A stretch of 13,545 nt of DNA from Chloroflexota bacterium (lineage in GTDB: Bacteria; Chloroflexota; Dehalococcoidia; Tepidiformales; Tepidiformaceae), in NCBI GenBank assembly GCA_963169135.1, contig CAUJEQ010000080.1:1-13545 (forward strand), in the 5' to 3' direction. The notes under the pieces are model-generated. The model worked only from the letters and a program-made list of their open reading frames with translations. It ran no database searches and was not told where the DNA came from. A program made the translations under genes and the position numbers. Shown here one piece after another: positions 6,595-13,545 of the stretch (its first letter is position 1; each line of letters starts with the position of its first letter).

Positions 6595-7326
6595 CTACTT
6601 TGGGGTCGTCAGCACCTCGGGCCCCGTCGGCCGGTCTCCGGTCGCGCCGTCCGGCTCGATCGTCACGAACATGCGCGTCATGTCGTTCGGAAGCTCGGGC
6701 AGTTCCACAAGCAGGTCGCCCGCTTGTCCAACGAAGTCGGTCGCGGAACGCTCGCCGAACGGGCCCTCGCTCCACACCTGGTAGTGGTGCTCCGCCGGCG
6801 CCGGCGGCAGGCCCGTGAAGTGGGCAACCCCGCTCTTGAAGTTGGAGGAGACATAGATCGTGCCCTGCGCACCCTCGCCGGTCAGCGGCAGCTCAAGAGC
6901 GCGGGCCTGGAGTTCCTGCGTCAGCCGGTCGGCGTCGTCCTGGGCGCCGATCCAGCCGTTGACGGAGATGGCAAGCCCTACAGCCAGCACCAGCACCGCC
7001 GCAGCGGAGGCAAGCGCCATTGTGCGCCACTGCCGCGGGACCACGTCCGTCCGTGGCACTACCTGGAGCGGCTGCCCCGATACTGCCTGCGGCGCCGTAA
7101 TCCGGGCCCGCACCCCCGCCGCTATCCGCTCCTCTGCACCGGGCGCCAGTGCAACAGGTTCCACCCCGAGCGCGAGCGCATCCCCGGCCTGCAGGTACAC
7201 CTGCAGGTCCGCGCGACATTCGGCGCATCCCTCTACGTGGGCGCGCACGGCCGCCGCCTCTTCGGGCTCGAGGAGGTCGATCGCAAAGTCTGCGAGAAGC
7301 TCGTTCGCCTGGCTGTGTTCCATCAT
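6595..7326 (-). CDS. Membrane anti-sigma factor, RskA type with zinc-binding motif
   Basis: A 243-residue single-pass membrane protein. The cytoplasmic N-terminal anti-sigma domain carries the H-x3-C-x2-C motif (His30, Cys34, Cys37). One transmembrane helix covers about 103-122. The extracytoplasmic RskA-like domain (about 130-243) contains GTIYVSSNF, AHFTGLPPAPAEHHYQVW and FVTIEPDG, typical of the anti-sigma-K C-terminus. It should hold the upstream ECF sigma factor inactive until proteolysed. The start overlaps the sigma stop (ATGA, with a second ATG directly after), implying translational coupling. A periplasmic or extracellular signal and site-1/site-2 proteases would be expected; both protease types are encoded in this window. 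Confidence 0.87.
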   Translation of the reverse strand: MMEHSQANELLADFAIDLLEPEEAAAVRAHVEGCAECRADLQVYLQAGDALALGVEPVALAPGAEERIAAGVRARITAPQAVSGQPLQVVPRTDVVPRQWRTMALASAAAVLVLAVGLAISVNGWIGAQDDADRLTQELQARALELPLTGEGAQGTIYVSSNFKSGVAHFTGLPPAPAEHHYQVWSEGPFGERSATDFVGQAGDLLVELPELPNDMTRMFVTIEPDGATGDRPTGPEVLTTPK

Positions 7327-7889
7327 TCAAGTGCCTCGCGTACGGGCGTCAGCGAATCCCGGAGCTTCTGCAGACCGAGCCGAAGCCGACTGCGGACCGT
7401 CCCCTCGGGCAGCCCGAGTTCCCGCGCCACATCCACCGCCCGCTTGCCCTGGTAATAGGTTCGCACCACCACGTCCTGCTGTTCTGCCGGCAATTCCTCC
7501 AGCGCCTGCCGTACGCGTTCCCCGGTCAGCCCTGCCAGCACCGCCTGCCAGGTGTCGCTCGGGTCTCGCAATGCATATACGGCTGGAGTGTCTTCAATCG
7601 ATCGTTCTCTGGCGCGGGCGCGCTTACGGAGCGCGTCGATCGCCTGGTTGCGCACGATCGAGAGGATCCAGCTGCGCTCCGCTCCCTTTTGGGGATCGAA
7701 CAGGTGCGCCCGCTGCCAGACGCGCAGGAATGCGTCCTGCACGGCCTCCTCGGCCAGCGCGGTATCCCGCAGAACCTGCACCGCCGTCGCATACGCGGGC
7801 CCTGTGTACTCCGCCACCATGGCATCGAACGCGGCTCTCTCCCCGGCCCGGAAGCGCAGGAATGGCGTCACCGGTTGCGTGCTCAACAT
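7323..7889 (-). CDS. ECF (group 4) RNA polymerase sigma factor
   Basis: A 188-residue two-domain sigma factor. Region 2 (about 18-92) contains AEEAVQDAFLRVWQRA and WILSIVRNQAIDALRKR. Region 4 (about 125-180) contains ALEELPAEQQDVVVRTYYQG followed by a helix-turn-helix, VDVARELGLPEGTVRSRLRLG. It matches the SigK/RpoE-like class usually paired with RskA anti-sigma factors, as here. The ATG at 7889 is chosen because the family begins near this point; there is no Shine-Dalgarno, and GTG codons four or more codons upstream are alternatives. It is divergent from the DUF4397 gene, a likely target, across a 105-bp intergenic region. Confidence 0.87.
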   Translation of the reverse strand: MLSTQPVTPFLRFRAGERAAFDAMVAEYTGPAYATAVQVLRDTALAEEAVQDAFLRVWQRAHLFDPQKGAERSWILSIVRNQAIDALRKRARARERSIEDTPAVYALRDPSDTWQAVLAGLTGERVRQALEELPAEQQDVVVRTYYQGKRAVDVARELGLPEGTVRSRLRLGLQKLRDSLTPVREALE

Positions 7890-7994
7890 TTTTTCGGCCA
7901 CGCGGTGATCGAACGCCTTAACCACTTTCGTACATCCCACGAACGGGCCCGTCCGGCCGGCGGGCGCGAACACACACTCCTGGAGGTCATTTCG

Positions 7995-8852
7995 ATGATC
8001 GCAGCTCGAACCCCCACCACTGCCACCAGGCTTCTGCTCCTGGCTGGCGCCGCCCTCATCGCCGCCCTCGTTGCGGTCCTCACGCTCGCCCCTCGCGGCG
8101 CAAGCGCCGCCGATTCGGGCCGCGTCCGTGTCATGCACGCCTCTCCCGATACTCCCGCCGTCGATATCTTTGTCGACGGCGCGAAGGCTGTGACTGCGCT
8201 CGCCTTCCCCAACAACACTCCCTACGTCACGTTGCCCGCCGGCGGCCACAACGTGAAGGTCTTCGTTTCACCGTCGAATGGTACTGGCTCTCCGGCGCTC
8301 GAAGCCAACCTCGAAATTGGCGCGGGCAAGGACTACACCGTTCTCGCCGTTGGTGAAGTTGGCAAAGGCACCCTCGGCCTGTATGTCCTCGAAGACGACA
8401 ACAGCACCCCCGCGGGCAACAACGCCCACATCCGCCTCATCCACGCCTCGCCCGATGCTCCGCCCGTGAACGTGGCCGTGGCCGGCACCAGCACCAACGT
8501 CTTCACCGGCGTCGCCTACCGCAACTTCGGCCCTTACACTCCGGTCCCGGCCGGCACCTACAGCCTGGATGTGAACGTCAACGCCACCGGCGCGACAGTC
8601 CTCACCATCCCCGGTCTGAAGCTCGATGCGAAGACCGTGTACACCGCGGTCGCCGTCGGCCTCGCGGGTAACGGCACGCTCAAGGTCGTCCCGCTCGTGG
8701 ATGCCCCGGCCCCGGCCGCACCGCGCGCCCCGGCCACCGGGAACACCATGACCGAGGGCTCGGCCTCCATGCTCCCGGCGATGATTGTCGTCGGGGCGGT
8801 CCTCGTCGCCAGCTCGGCCGGCCTCGCCTTCGCCGCTAGCCGCGCCCGCTAA
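7995..8852 (+). CDS. DUF4397-repeat surface protein with C-terminal anchor
   Basis: A 285-residue protein; GGAGG about 8 nt upstream fixes the ATG at 7995. A signal peptide (basic start, hydrophobic 13-32, cleavage near ASA-AD at 38-40) precedes two DUF4397 repeats opening with RVRVMHASPDTPAVDI (43-58) and HIRLIHASPDAPPVNV (145-160). DUF4397 domains are beta-rich and extracellular, of unknown function. The C-terminus has a Pro/Ala linker, APATG (245-249), a hydrophobic helix (about 262-281) and SRAR, the layout of a sortase signal with Ala in place of the usual Leu. It is transcribed divergently from the sigma/anti-sigma operon, so control by that sigma factor is plausible. Its stop overlaps the convergent PrsW gene by 4 nt. 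Confidence 0.88.
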   Translation: MIAARTPTTATRLLLLAGAALIAALVAVLTLAPRGASAADSGRVRVMHASPDTPAVDIFVDGAKAVTALAFPNNTPYVTLPAGGHNVKVFVSPSNGTGSPALEANLEIGAGKDYTVLAVGEVGKGTLGLYVLEDDNSTPAGNNAHIRLIHASPDAPPVNVAVAGTSTNVFTGVAYRNFGPYTPVPAGTYSLDVNVNATGATVLTIPGLKLDAKTVYTAVAVGLAGNGTLKVVPLVDAPAPAAPRAPATGNTMTEGSASMLPAMIVVGAVLVASSAGLAFAASRAR

Positions 8853-10081
8853 CCCGCGACGCCTCGAACTCCCACCCCTGGGGCAGGCGCATCAATCGCC
8901 TGCCCCAGGTTCGTTTTCACTGCGCTGTCCGGTCCAGGCACCATCTCGAGCACGCGATAGATGGGCGCCGGGAAACCGTCCCGCAGTCTCCCGCTGAGCA
9001 CCCAGAGCACTGCCAGGCAGAGTCCGAAGAGCGCCACCAACCCGCCGATGCTCAACACATCGAGCAGCGTGGAGTCTGGTCCTGACCCGCTCAGGATCGC
9101 GTCCCCCGCCAGTGTGTAATTCAGGAAGTTCCACGTGCCGTGCACCAGTACGCCCAGGGGATACCCCACGGCATACTTGAGCTTGTGCCGGAAGAGCCCG
9201 AAAAACCCAAGCGCCGCGAGCCCGGTTGCCGTCGCGTGCAACGCCCCCGTCCCCGCACGGCCGACCGCGAACAGCCACCATTGCTCGCTGATCTGCTGTT
9301 CGCTCAACTGGTCCGGGTTCACCACTGCCAGGCTGTTCTGAAACGTCTCCAGGATGTTGAACCCGGCCCCGGCCAGCACTCCCCAGACGAAGCATCGTGC
9401 CGCCCCGCCCCTCCGGAAGAAGAAGAACGCGACCAGCATCCCCTTCCAGAACTCCTCATTCAGCGGCGCCACCACCGAGAGCACCGAAAGGTCGAACGCC
9501 ACGCCCCAGCCCGTTGGAAGCGTCTGCAGGTTGTCGCCGACGGCCCACGGGTCCCCGAGGCCCTTTGTGCTGATCAGCACCGCCCCCCCGAAAATCACAT
9601 AGGCGGTGTTCAGGATTGCTCCCATGGTCGTGGCGCCAATTGCTCCATAGATGAGCCCGCTGGTCCACTCGCGCCAGCTGAACGGCCACGCCCATGAGTT
9701 AAACCGCATGTACCGCTGCGAAACGAACAGGGCCAGCGCAATCGAGGGGATGCTCACGATGAGCACGTTCGTCACCGGGAACAGCCATGGCAGCCGCTCC
9801 GGGTTGTTCACCTCAAGCTGTCCGATCCCCACCAAAACCGGGAACACCAGCACCAGCGGCACCACGTACAGCCACCACCTCGTCTTGAGCCCCATCGCCG
9901 TGGACGCCGTCCCCCCAAGCGAGGATGCCGCCTGGTACACCAGCATCCCGCCCAGGCTCAGCGTCACGATCGCCGTGCCGAGGAAGACGTTCACCTGGAA
10001 AAGCTTGTCCCGCGGACTATCGTCGACGTCCAGCAGCAGCGCCAGCGCTCCCAGCCCGTTCAGAAATGCGAATGCCCCCAC
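8849..10081 (-). CDS. PrsW-family intramembrane metalloprotease
   Basis: A 410-residue polytopic membrane protein with about eight or nine hydrophobic helices. The PrsW motifs are present in order: NEEFWKG (208-214, paired Glu209-Glu210 and Lys213), FNILETF (241-247, Glu245), LHATATG (His282) and LVHGTWNF (His314). PrsW of Bacillus cleaves the anti-sigma factor RsiW at site 1; the family is also found near other ECF systems. The C-terminal tail (about 355-410) is hydrophilic. The GTG at 10081 is the only in-frame start found, yet hydrophobic coding-like sequence continues upstream, so the true N-terminus is uncertain. It follows recF by 47 nt and converges with the DUF4397 gene. Confidence 0.85.
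   Translation of the reverse strand: MGAFAFLNGLGALALLLDVDDSPRDKLFQVNVFLGTAIVTLSLGGMLVYQAASSLGGTASTAMGLKTRWWLYVVPLVLVFPVLVGIGQLEVNNPERLPWLFPVTNVLIVSIPSIALALFVSQRYMRFNSWAWPFSWREWTSGLIYGAIGATTMGAILNTAYVIFGGAVLISTKGLGDPWAVGDNLQTLPTGWGVAFDLSVLSVVAPLNEEFWKGMLVAFFFFRRGGAARCFVWGVLAGAGFNILETFQNSLAVVNPDQLSEQQISEQWWLFAVGRAGTGALHATATGLAALGFFGLFRHKLKYAVGYPLGVLVHGTWNFLNYTLAGDAILSGSGPDSTLLDVLSIGGLVALFGLCLAVLWVLSGRLRDGFPAPIYRVLEMVPGPDSAVKTNLGQAIDAPAPGVGVRGVAG
8877..8916 (+). terminator. Strong intrinsic terminator of the DUF4397 gene, inside the PrsW coding end
   Basis: CCTGGGGCAGGCG (8877-8889) and CGCCTGCCCCAGG (8897-8909) form a perfect 13-bp stem with a 7-nt loop, followed by TTCGTTTT. It begins 24 nt after the DUF4397 stop. 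On the opposite strand the same bases encode part of the PrsW-family C-terminus (around GQAIDAPAPG), and no T-run follows there, so it should act only on plus-strand transcription. Confidence 0.85.
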
Positions 10082-10128
10082 GACGACTGCGCCGCCGACA
10101 ACGAGGGCTCGCCGCCTGCCCGTTTGGG

Positions 10129-11298
10129 TTACTCGCCTTCGAAGCGCGTCAGGGTCCCGGCCGAGACCACAAAGCGGCCCGCCGCACGCGTCATGATGTC
10201 GCGCAGACGGTCCGGGTCTGCCGTCGTCACCAGCGTCTGCTGGAACGTGTCGATGTACTCCAGCACGCCGCGCCGCCGGCGGGCGTCCAGCTCGCTCAGC
10301 ACGTCATCGAGCAGCACCACCGGGTCATCGCCCAGTGCCCGCCTCAGGTAGCTCGCCTCGGCCAGCCGCATGGAAAGCGCCGCCGTCCGCTGCTGGGCCC
10401 GCGATGCGAATGCGTCGGCAGCCATGCCGTCAATCTCGATGAGCACGTCGTCCCGGTGCGGCCCGACCAGCGTCGCGCCCGCCCCGATCTCCCTTGGACG
10501 CAGGTTCTGCAACGCCTTCAGCATCCGTGCTGTCCACTCGGAGTCGTCGATCGGCGAATCGGTCGCGTCCAGCCCACCGAGCGACGGCCGGTAGGTCAGC
10601 TGGAGGTCTTCCAGCCCGTCGCTCAGCCGCTCCATTTGCTGCTGCGCCTGCGGCACGATGTGGCCCAGCGCGTCTGCCCGCGCCCAGAAGATGATTCCGC
10701 CGGCGTGCGCCAGTTCCTGGTCCCAGAAGTTCAACTCCTGCGACGAAGCCTCGCGGCTCTGGATCCGCTTCAGCAGGCTGTTGCGCTGCTGAAGCACTTT
10801 CGCGTACTTCTGCATCGCCCGCAGGTAGCCGCGGTCCACCTGCGAAATCATCATGTCCAGGTAGCGCCGCCGCATCAGTGGCGGGCCGGCCACGATCTCG
10901 ATGTCCAGGGTGGTGAACAGCACCGCGCAAAGTTGCCCGACCGCATCGGAGGCCTTCTTCGGAACGCCGTTCACCCGGACACGCTTCCCCGCCCGGTGGC
11001 TTGCGTCCGTCGTCCGCCCCACGATTGCCAGCTCCAGCGCCAGGTTCCCCGCCGACCGCTCTACCTCGCACGATAGCCGCGCTACCGGGAAGTCACTGGG
11101 GATGATGTCGCGCCGCACCAGGTCCGCATCGGTGCTCGCCCGGCTCGAACGCAACGTCGAGAGCAGGTAGATCGCCTCGAGCAGGTTGCTCTTGCCCTGC
11201 GCGTTCTCGCCAATGAAGAGGTTGAGCCCCTTCTCCAGGCGGACGTCTGTGCGCACGTAATTGCGGTAATTCGTCAGTTGGAGATCGAAGATGTACAC
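10129..11298 (-). CDS. recF: DNA replication/repair protein RecF
   Basis: A 389-residue ABC/SMC-like ATPase that loads RecA at single-strand gaps. The start is the GTG at 11298, because the family begins with (M)YIFDLQLTNYRNY; the open frame upstream is unlike RecF. Walker A GENAQGKSN is at 30-38 and Walker B VVLLDDVLSELD at 327-338. VGPHRDD (278-284) is a characteristic RecF segment. The signature region reads SRAQQRTAALS (299 onward), with Ala where RecF usually has Gly (S-x-G-Q). No Shine-Dalgarno is present; a strong TATACT box lies 11 nt upstream, implying a leader of only a few nucleotides. recF is not beside dnaA, dnaN or gyrB here; a PrsW-type gene follows it. Confidence 0.92.
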   Translation of the reverse strand: MYIFDLQLTNYRNYVRTDVRLEKGLNLFIGENAQGKSNLLEAIYLLSTLRSSRASTDADLVRRDIIPSDFPVARLSCEVERSAGNLALELAIVGRTTDASHRAGKRVRVNGVPKKASDAVGQLCAVLFTTLDIEIVAGPPLMRRRYLDMMISQVDRGYLRAMQKYAKVLQQRNSLLKRIQSREASSQELNFWDQELAHAGGIIFWARADALGHIVPQAQQQMERLSDGLEDLQLTYRPSLGGLDATDSPIDDSEWTARMLKALQNLRPREIGAGATLVGPHRDDVLIEIDGMAADAFASRAQQRTAALSMRLAEASYLRRALGDDPVVLLDDVLSELDARRRRGVLEYIDTFQQTLVTTADPDRLRDIMTRAAGRFVVSAGTLTRFEGE

Positions 11299-11309
11299 GG
11301 TGCATACGT

Positions 11310-11315
11310 AGTATA
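11310..11315 (-). promoter_or_regulatory. recF -10 box with A-rich upstream region
   Basis: On the minus strand TATACT lies 11 nt before the GTG start. Upstream, 11320-11362 is unusually A-rich on that strand (runs of A6 and A4), as in an UP element, but no good -35 hexamer sits at 16-18 nt. It predicts a near-leaderless recF mRNA. Confidence 0.45.
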
Positions 11316-11432
11316 GCCGCCTATCTTTAGCTTTTGCCTCACTTTTTTCCGTTTTGAAACGAAACTCTCTGTCATCGCATCGCGACCGCAACGTCCAATC
11401 CCGTCCCTCCGGGCCGCCGCTCGCCGGTTCGC

Positions 11433-11438
11433 GATACT
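11433..11438 (+). promoter_or_regulatory. -10-like box directly before the DUF433 gene
   Basis: GATACT ends 6 nt before the ATG at 11445. There is no Shine-Dalgarno. It fits the leaderless pattern seen elsewhere in the window; no -35 is evident. Confidence 0.3.
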
Positions 11439-11444
11439 TCCCTC

Positions 11445-11739
11445 ATGGTTCTGGCCTCCGACATCGGCTCCATGCTCGAAAGCAACCCCGCGTATTGGGG
11501 CGGCCGTCCGTACGTGCGCGGCAAGGGGGTCACCGTGCACCGGATTGCCATCGCCCACAGCCACGGCATGTCACCGGCGGAAATCGCTACTGACTACGGG
11601 CTCGAATTGGCAGAGGTCCACGCAGCACTCGCCCACTACTTCGCCCCCCCAGCAGCTTATCGATGCCGACATTCACGCTTACGATGCCGAGTCGGAGCGA
11701 ATTGCCCGCGCCACGGAAGGCGACCCGGCGGGCCAGTAG
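11445..11739 (+). pseudogene. DUF433 antitoxin-like protein, split by a +1 frameshift at a C7 run
   Basis: Frame 1 encodes a DUF433 domain: GGRPYVRGKGVTVHRIAIAH (19-38), then MSPAEIATDYGLELAEVHAALAHYFAP (42-68). After C7 at 11644-11650 that frame turns into Arg/Pro-rich non-family sequence running into the NUDIX gene. Skipping one base restores the family's expected C-terminus, QQLIDADIHAYDAESERIA and ten more residues, ending at TAG 11737-11739, about 97 residues in total. So the gene carries one extra C, through mutation, assembly error or programmed slippage. DUF433 proteins are often antitoxins paired with DUF5615 PIN-like toxins; none is adjacent. An upstream start at 11445 or the internal ATG at residue 10 are both possible. 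Confidence 0.7.
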
Positions 11740-11805
11740 TGCCGTTTCCAGTCTTGTCCGCCCGTGTCCCAGGGTCACCGTCTGCGCCTTCCCGCGCCCG
11801 CCCGG

Positions 11806-11811
11806 TATACT
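11806..11811 (+). promoter_or_regulatory. -10 box directly before the NUDIX gene
   Basis: TATACT ends 9 nt before the ATG at 11821. The surrounding sequence is very GC-rich, so this hexamer stands out. No Shine-Dalgarno is seen, and the resulting leader would be only about 2-3 nt. Confidence 0.45.
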
Positions 11812-11820
11812 CCGGCCACC

Positions 11821-12414
11821 ATGGCCCACCACACCTACTGCCCCCGCTGCTCGATGACGCTTACGACCAAGGAGGACGGCGGCCGCGAGCGCCCCGCCTG
11901 TCCCGCCTGTGACTACGTCCACTACGGCGACTTCTCCATCGGTTGCGCCGGGGTCGTCATCCGTGAACGCAAAGCCCTCCTCGTCCAGCGTGGCTGGCAA
12001 CCGTTCGCCGGTTCCTGGCAGCTCCCCGGCGGCTATGCCGAGCACGATGAGCCGCTGGCCGAGGCCGTCGAACGGGAAGTCCTGGAAGAAGCCGGTATCG
12101 AAGCTCGCGTCCGCGACGTGATCGCGTTCCGCCACACGGTTGCCGGGCCAATGGGAGGCCCAAGCACCAACATCTACGTCGTCTTCCGCCTCGACCCGCT
12201 GGGTACCGGGGACCCTCGCTTCGATGGCGACGAAATCGCCAACGCGGGCTTCTTCAGTCTCGAAGAGATGGCAGCCATGGAAGCCGTCCAGGGGCTCTCG
12301 AAGTGGGCCATCGAGAAGGCCTTGCGCATGGGGGAGGGGTATGGCCTGCAGCCCGAACCATCGGGCCCACTTGCGGGGCGCCCCGGATGGCAACTGTTCG
12401 GCCTCCAGCCATAG
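11821..12414 (+). CDS. NUDIX hydrolase with N-terminal zinc ribbon
   Basis: A 197-residue protein. The N-terminus carries two CxxC pairs (Cys7/Cys10 in CPRC, Cys27/Cys30 in CPAC), a zinc ribbon as in NudC-like and related NUDIX proteins. The full NUDIX box G-x5-E-x7-REVLEEAGI spans 71-93, with catalytic Glu86, Glu89 and Glu90. QRGWQPFAGSWQLPGGY precedes it. The family hydrolyses nucleoside diphosphates linked to another group; the substrate is not predictable, and the SQPWW motif of true NudC was not seen. The ATG at 11821 is chosen because the zinc ribbon begins there and a TATACT box lies just upstream; a longer frame from 11764 overlaps that box. Confidence 0.87.
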   Translation: MAHHTYCPRCSMTLTTKEDGGRERPACPACDYVHYGDFSIGCAGVVIRERKALLVQRGWQPFAGSWQLPGGYAEHDEPLAEAVEREVLEEAGIEARVRDVIAFRHTVAGPMGGPSTNIYVVFRLDPLGTGDPRFDGDEIANAGFFSLEEMAAMEAVQGLSKWAIEKALRMGEGYGLQPEPSGPLAGRPGWQLFGLQP

Positions 12415-12452
12415 CCGGAAGCGGCGGCCGCCACGCGCCACCCCGACTGTTG

Positions 12453-12481
12453 TTCTCCCCAATCACCAATTCGGGCATACT
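12453..12481 (+). promoter_or_regulatory. Possible promoter of the CitE-like lyase gene
   Basis: TTCTCC (12453-12458) and CATACT (12476-12481) are 17 nt apart. Both are moderate matches to sigma-70 hexamers. Transcription would begin near 12489, giving a leader of about 55 nt before the ATG at 12544. Confidence 0.3.
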
Positions 12482-12527
12482 GACACCCACAGCCCTCCCC
12501 GGGGCACCACCCAATCCCCAATCTCGG
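12458..12527 (+). repeat. Imperfect direct repeat upstream of the CitE-like gene
   Basis: CCCAATCACCAATTCGG (12458-12474) recurs as CCCAATCCCCAATCTCGG (12510-12527), differing by one substitution and one inserted base, 52 nt apart start to start. The first copy fills the spacer of the candidate promoter and the second lies in the predicted leader. The 129-bp gap 12415-12543 has no other clear feature. Confidence 0.4.
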
Positions 12528-12543
12528 AATCGGAACACTCACC

Positions 12544-13545
<1,002 letters not shown>

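Noticed and set aside
11653..11912. Frame-1 extension of the DUF433 gene to a 155-residue protein
   Set aside because: After the C7 run the residues become Arg/Pro-rich with no family similarity and overlap the NUDIX start, whereas the +1 frame carries the family's normal end.
12421..12436. GGCGGCCGCC palindrome after the NUDIX gene as a terminator
   Set aside because: It leaves no workable loop and is not followed by a T-run; it is a common GC-rich palindrome.

Overview
The window is GC-rich (by eye about two thirds G+C), tightly packed bacterial chromosome. I see no tRNA, rRNA, CRISPR array, insertion sequence or phage gene. The gene families (an XdhC-like protein, a MurT-type ligase, an M50 protease with CBS domains, an ECF sigma/RskA-type pair, a DUF4397 surface protein, a PrsW-type protease) and several genes with a -10-like box directly before the start codon suggest a monoderm-like, high-GC bacterium such as a Chloroflexota or actinobacterium-like lineage. 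That placement is inference; no taxonomic marker is complete here.

Left part (1-4082): the 5' end of rplJ (ribosomal protein L10) runs off the left edge on the minus strand. Before it lie a clear promoter, an L10 leader and an intrinsic terminator that look like an autoregulatory attenuator. An XdhC-family gene points right and converges with murT, 4 bp away. murT is preceded on the minus strand by a CBS-containing M50 (site-2 type) protease and a 72-residue two-helix membrane protein.

Middle part (4279-10081): an alpha/beta hydrolase, then an unrecognised exported protein with a hairpin beside its ribosome binding site and a terminator behind it. On the minus strand follow a cotranscribed ECF sigma factor and RskA-type anti-sigma factor, with a TesB-like thioesterase behind them. 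Divergent from sigma is a two-repeat DUF4397 surface protein. Its terminator lies inside the 3' coding end of the convergent PrsW-family protease gene. Sigma, membrane anti-sigma, PrsW-type protease, M50 protease and surface protein together contain the parts of a regulated intramembrane proteolysis circuit; this is the most interesting functional hypothesis here.

Right part (10129-13545): recF on the minus strand upstream of the PrsW gene, a DUF433 antitoxin-like gene broken by one extra C in a C7 run, a zinc-ribbon NUDIX hydrolase, and a CitE-like HpcH/HpaI lyase that ends exactly at the window edge.

The plus strand is C-rich over G in genes of both orientations, which suggests that the minus strand (carrying rplJ, murT and recF) is the replication leading strand.
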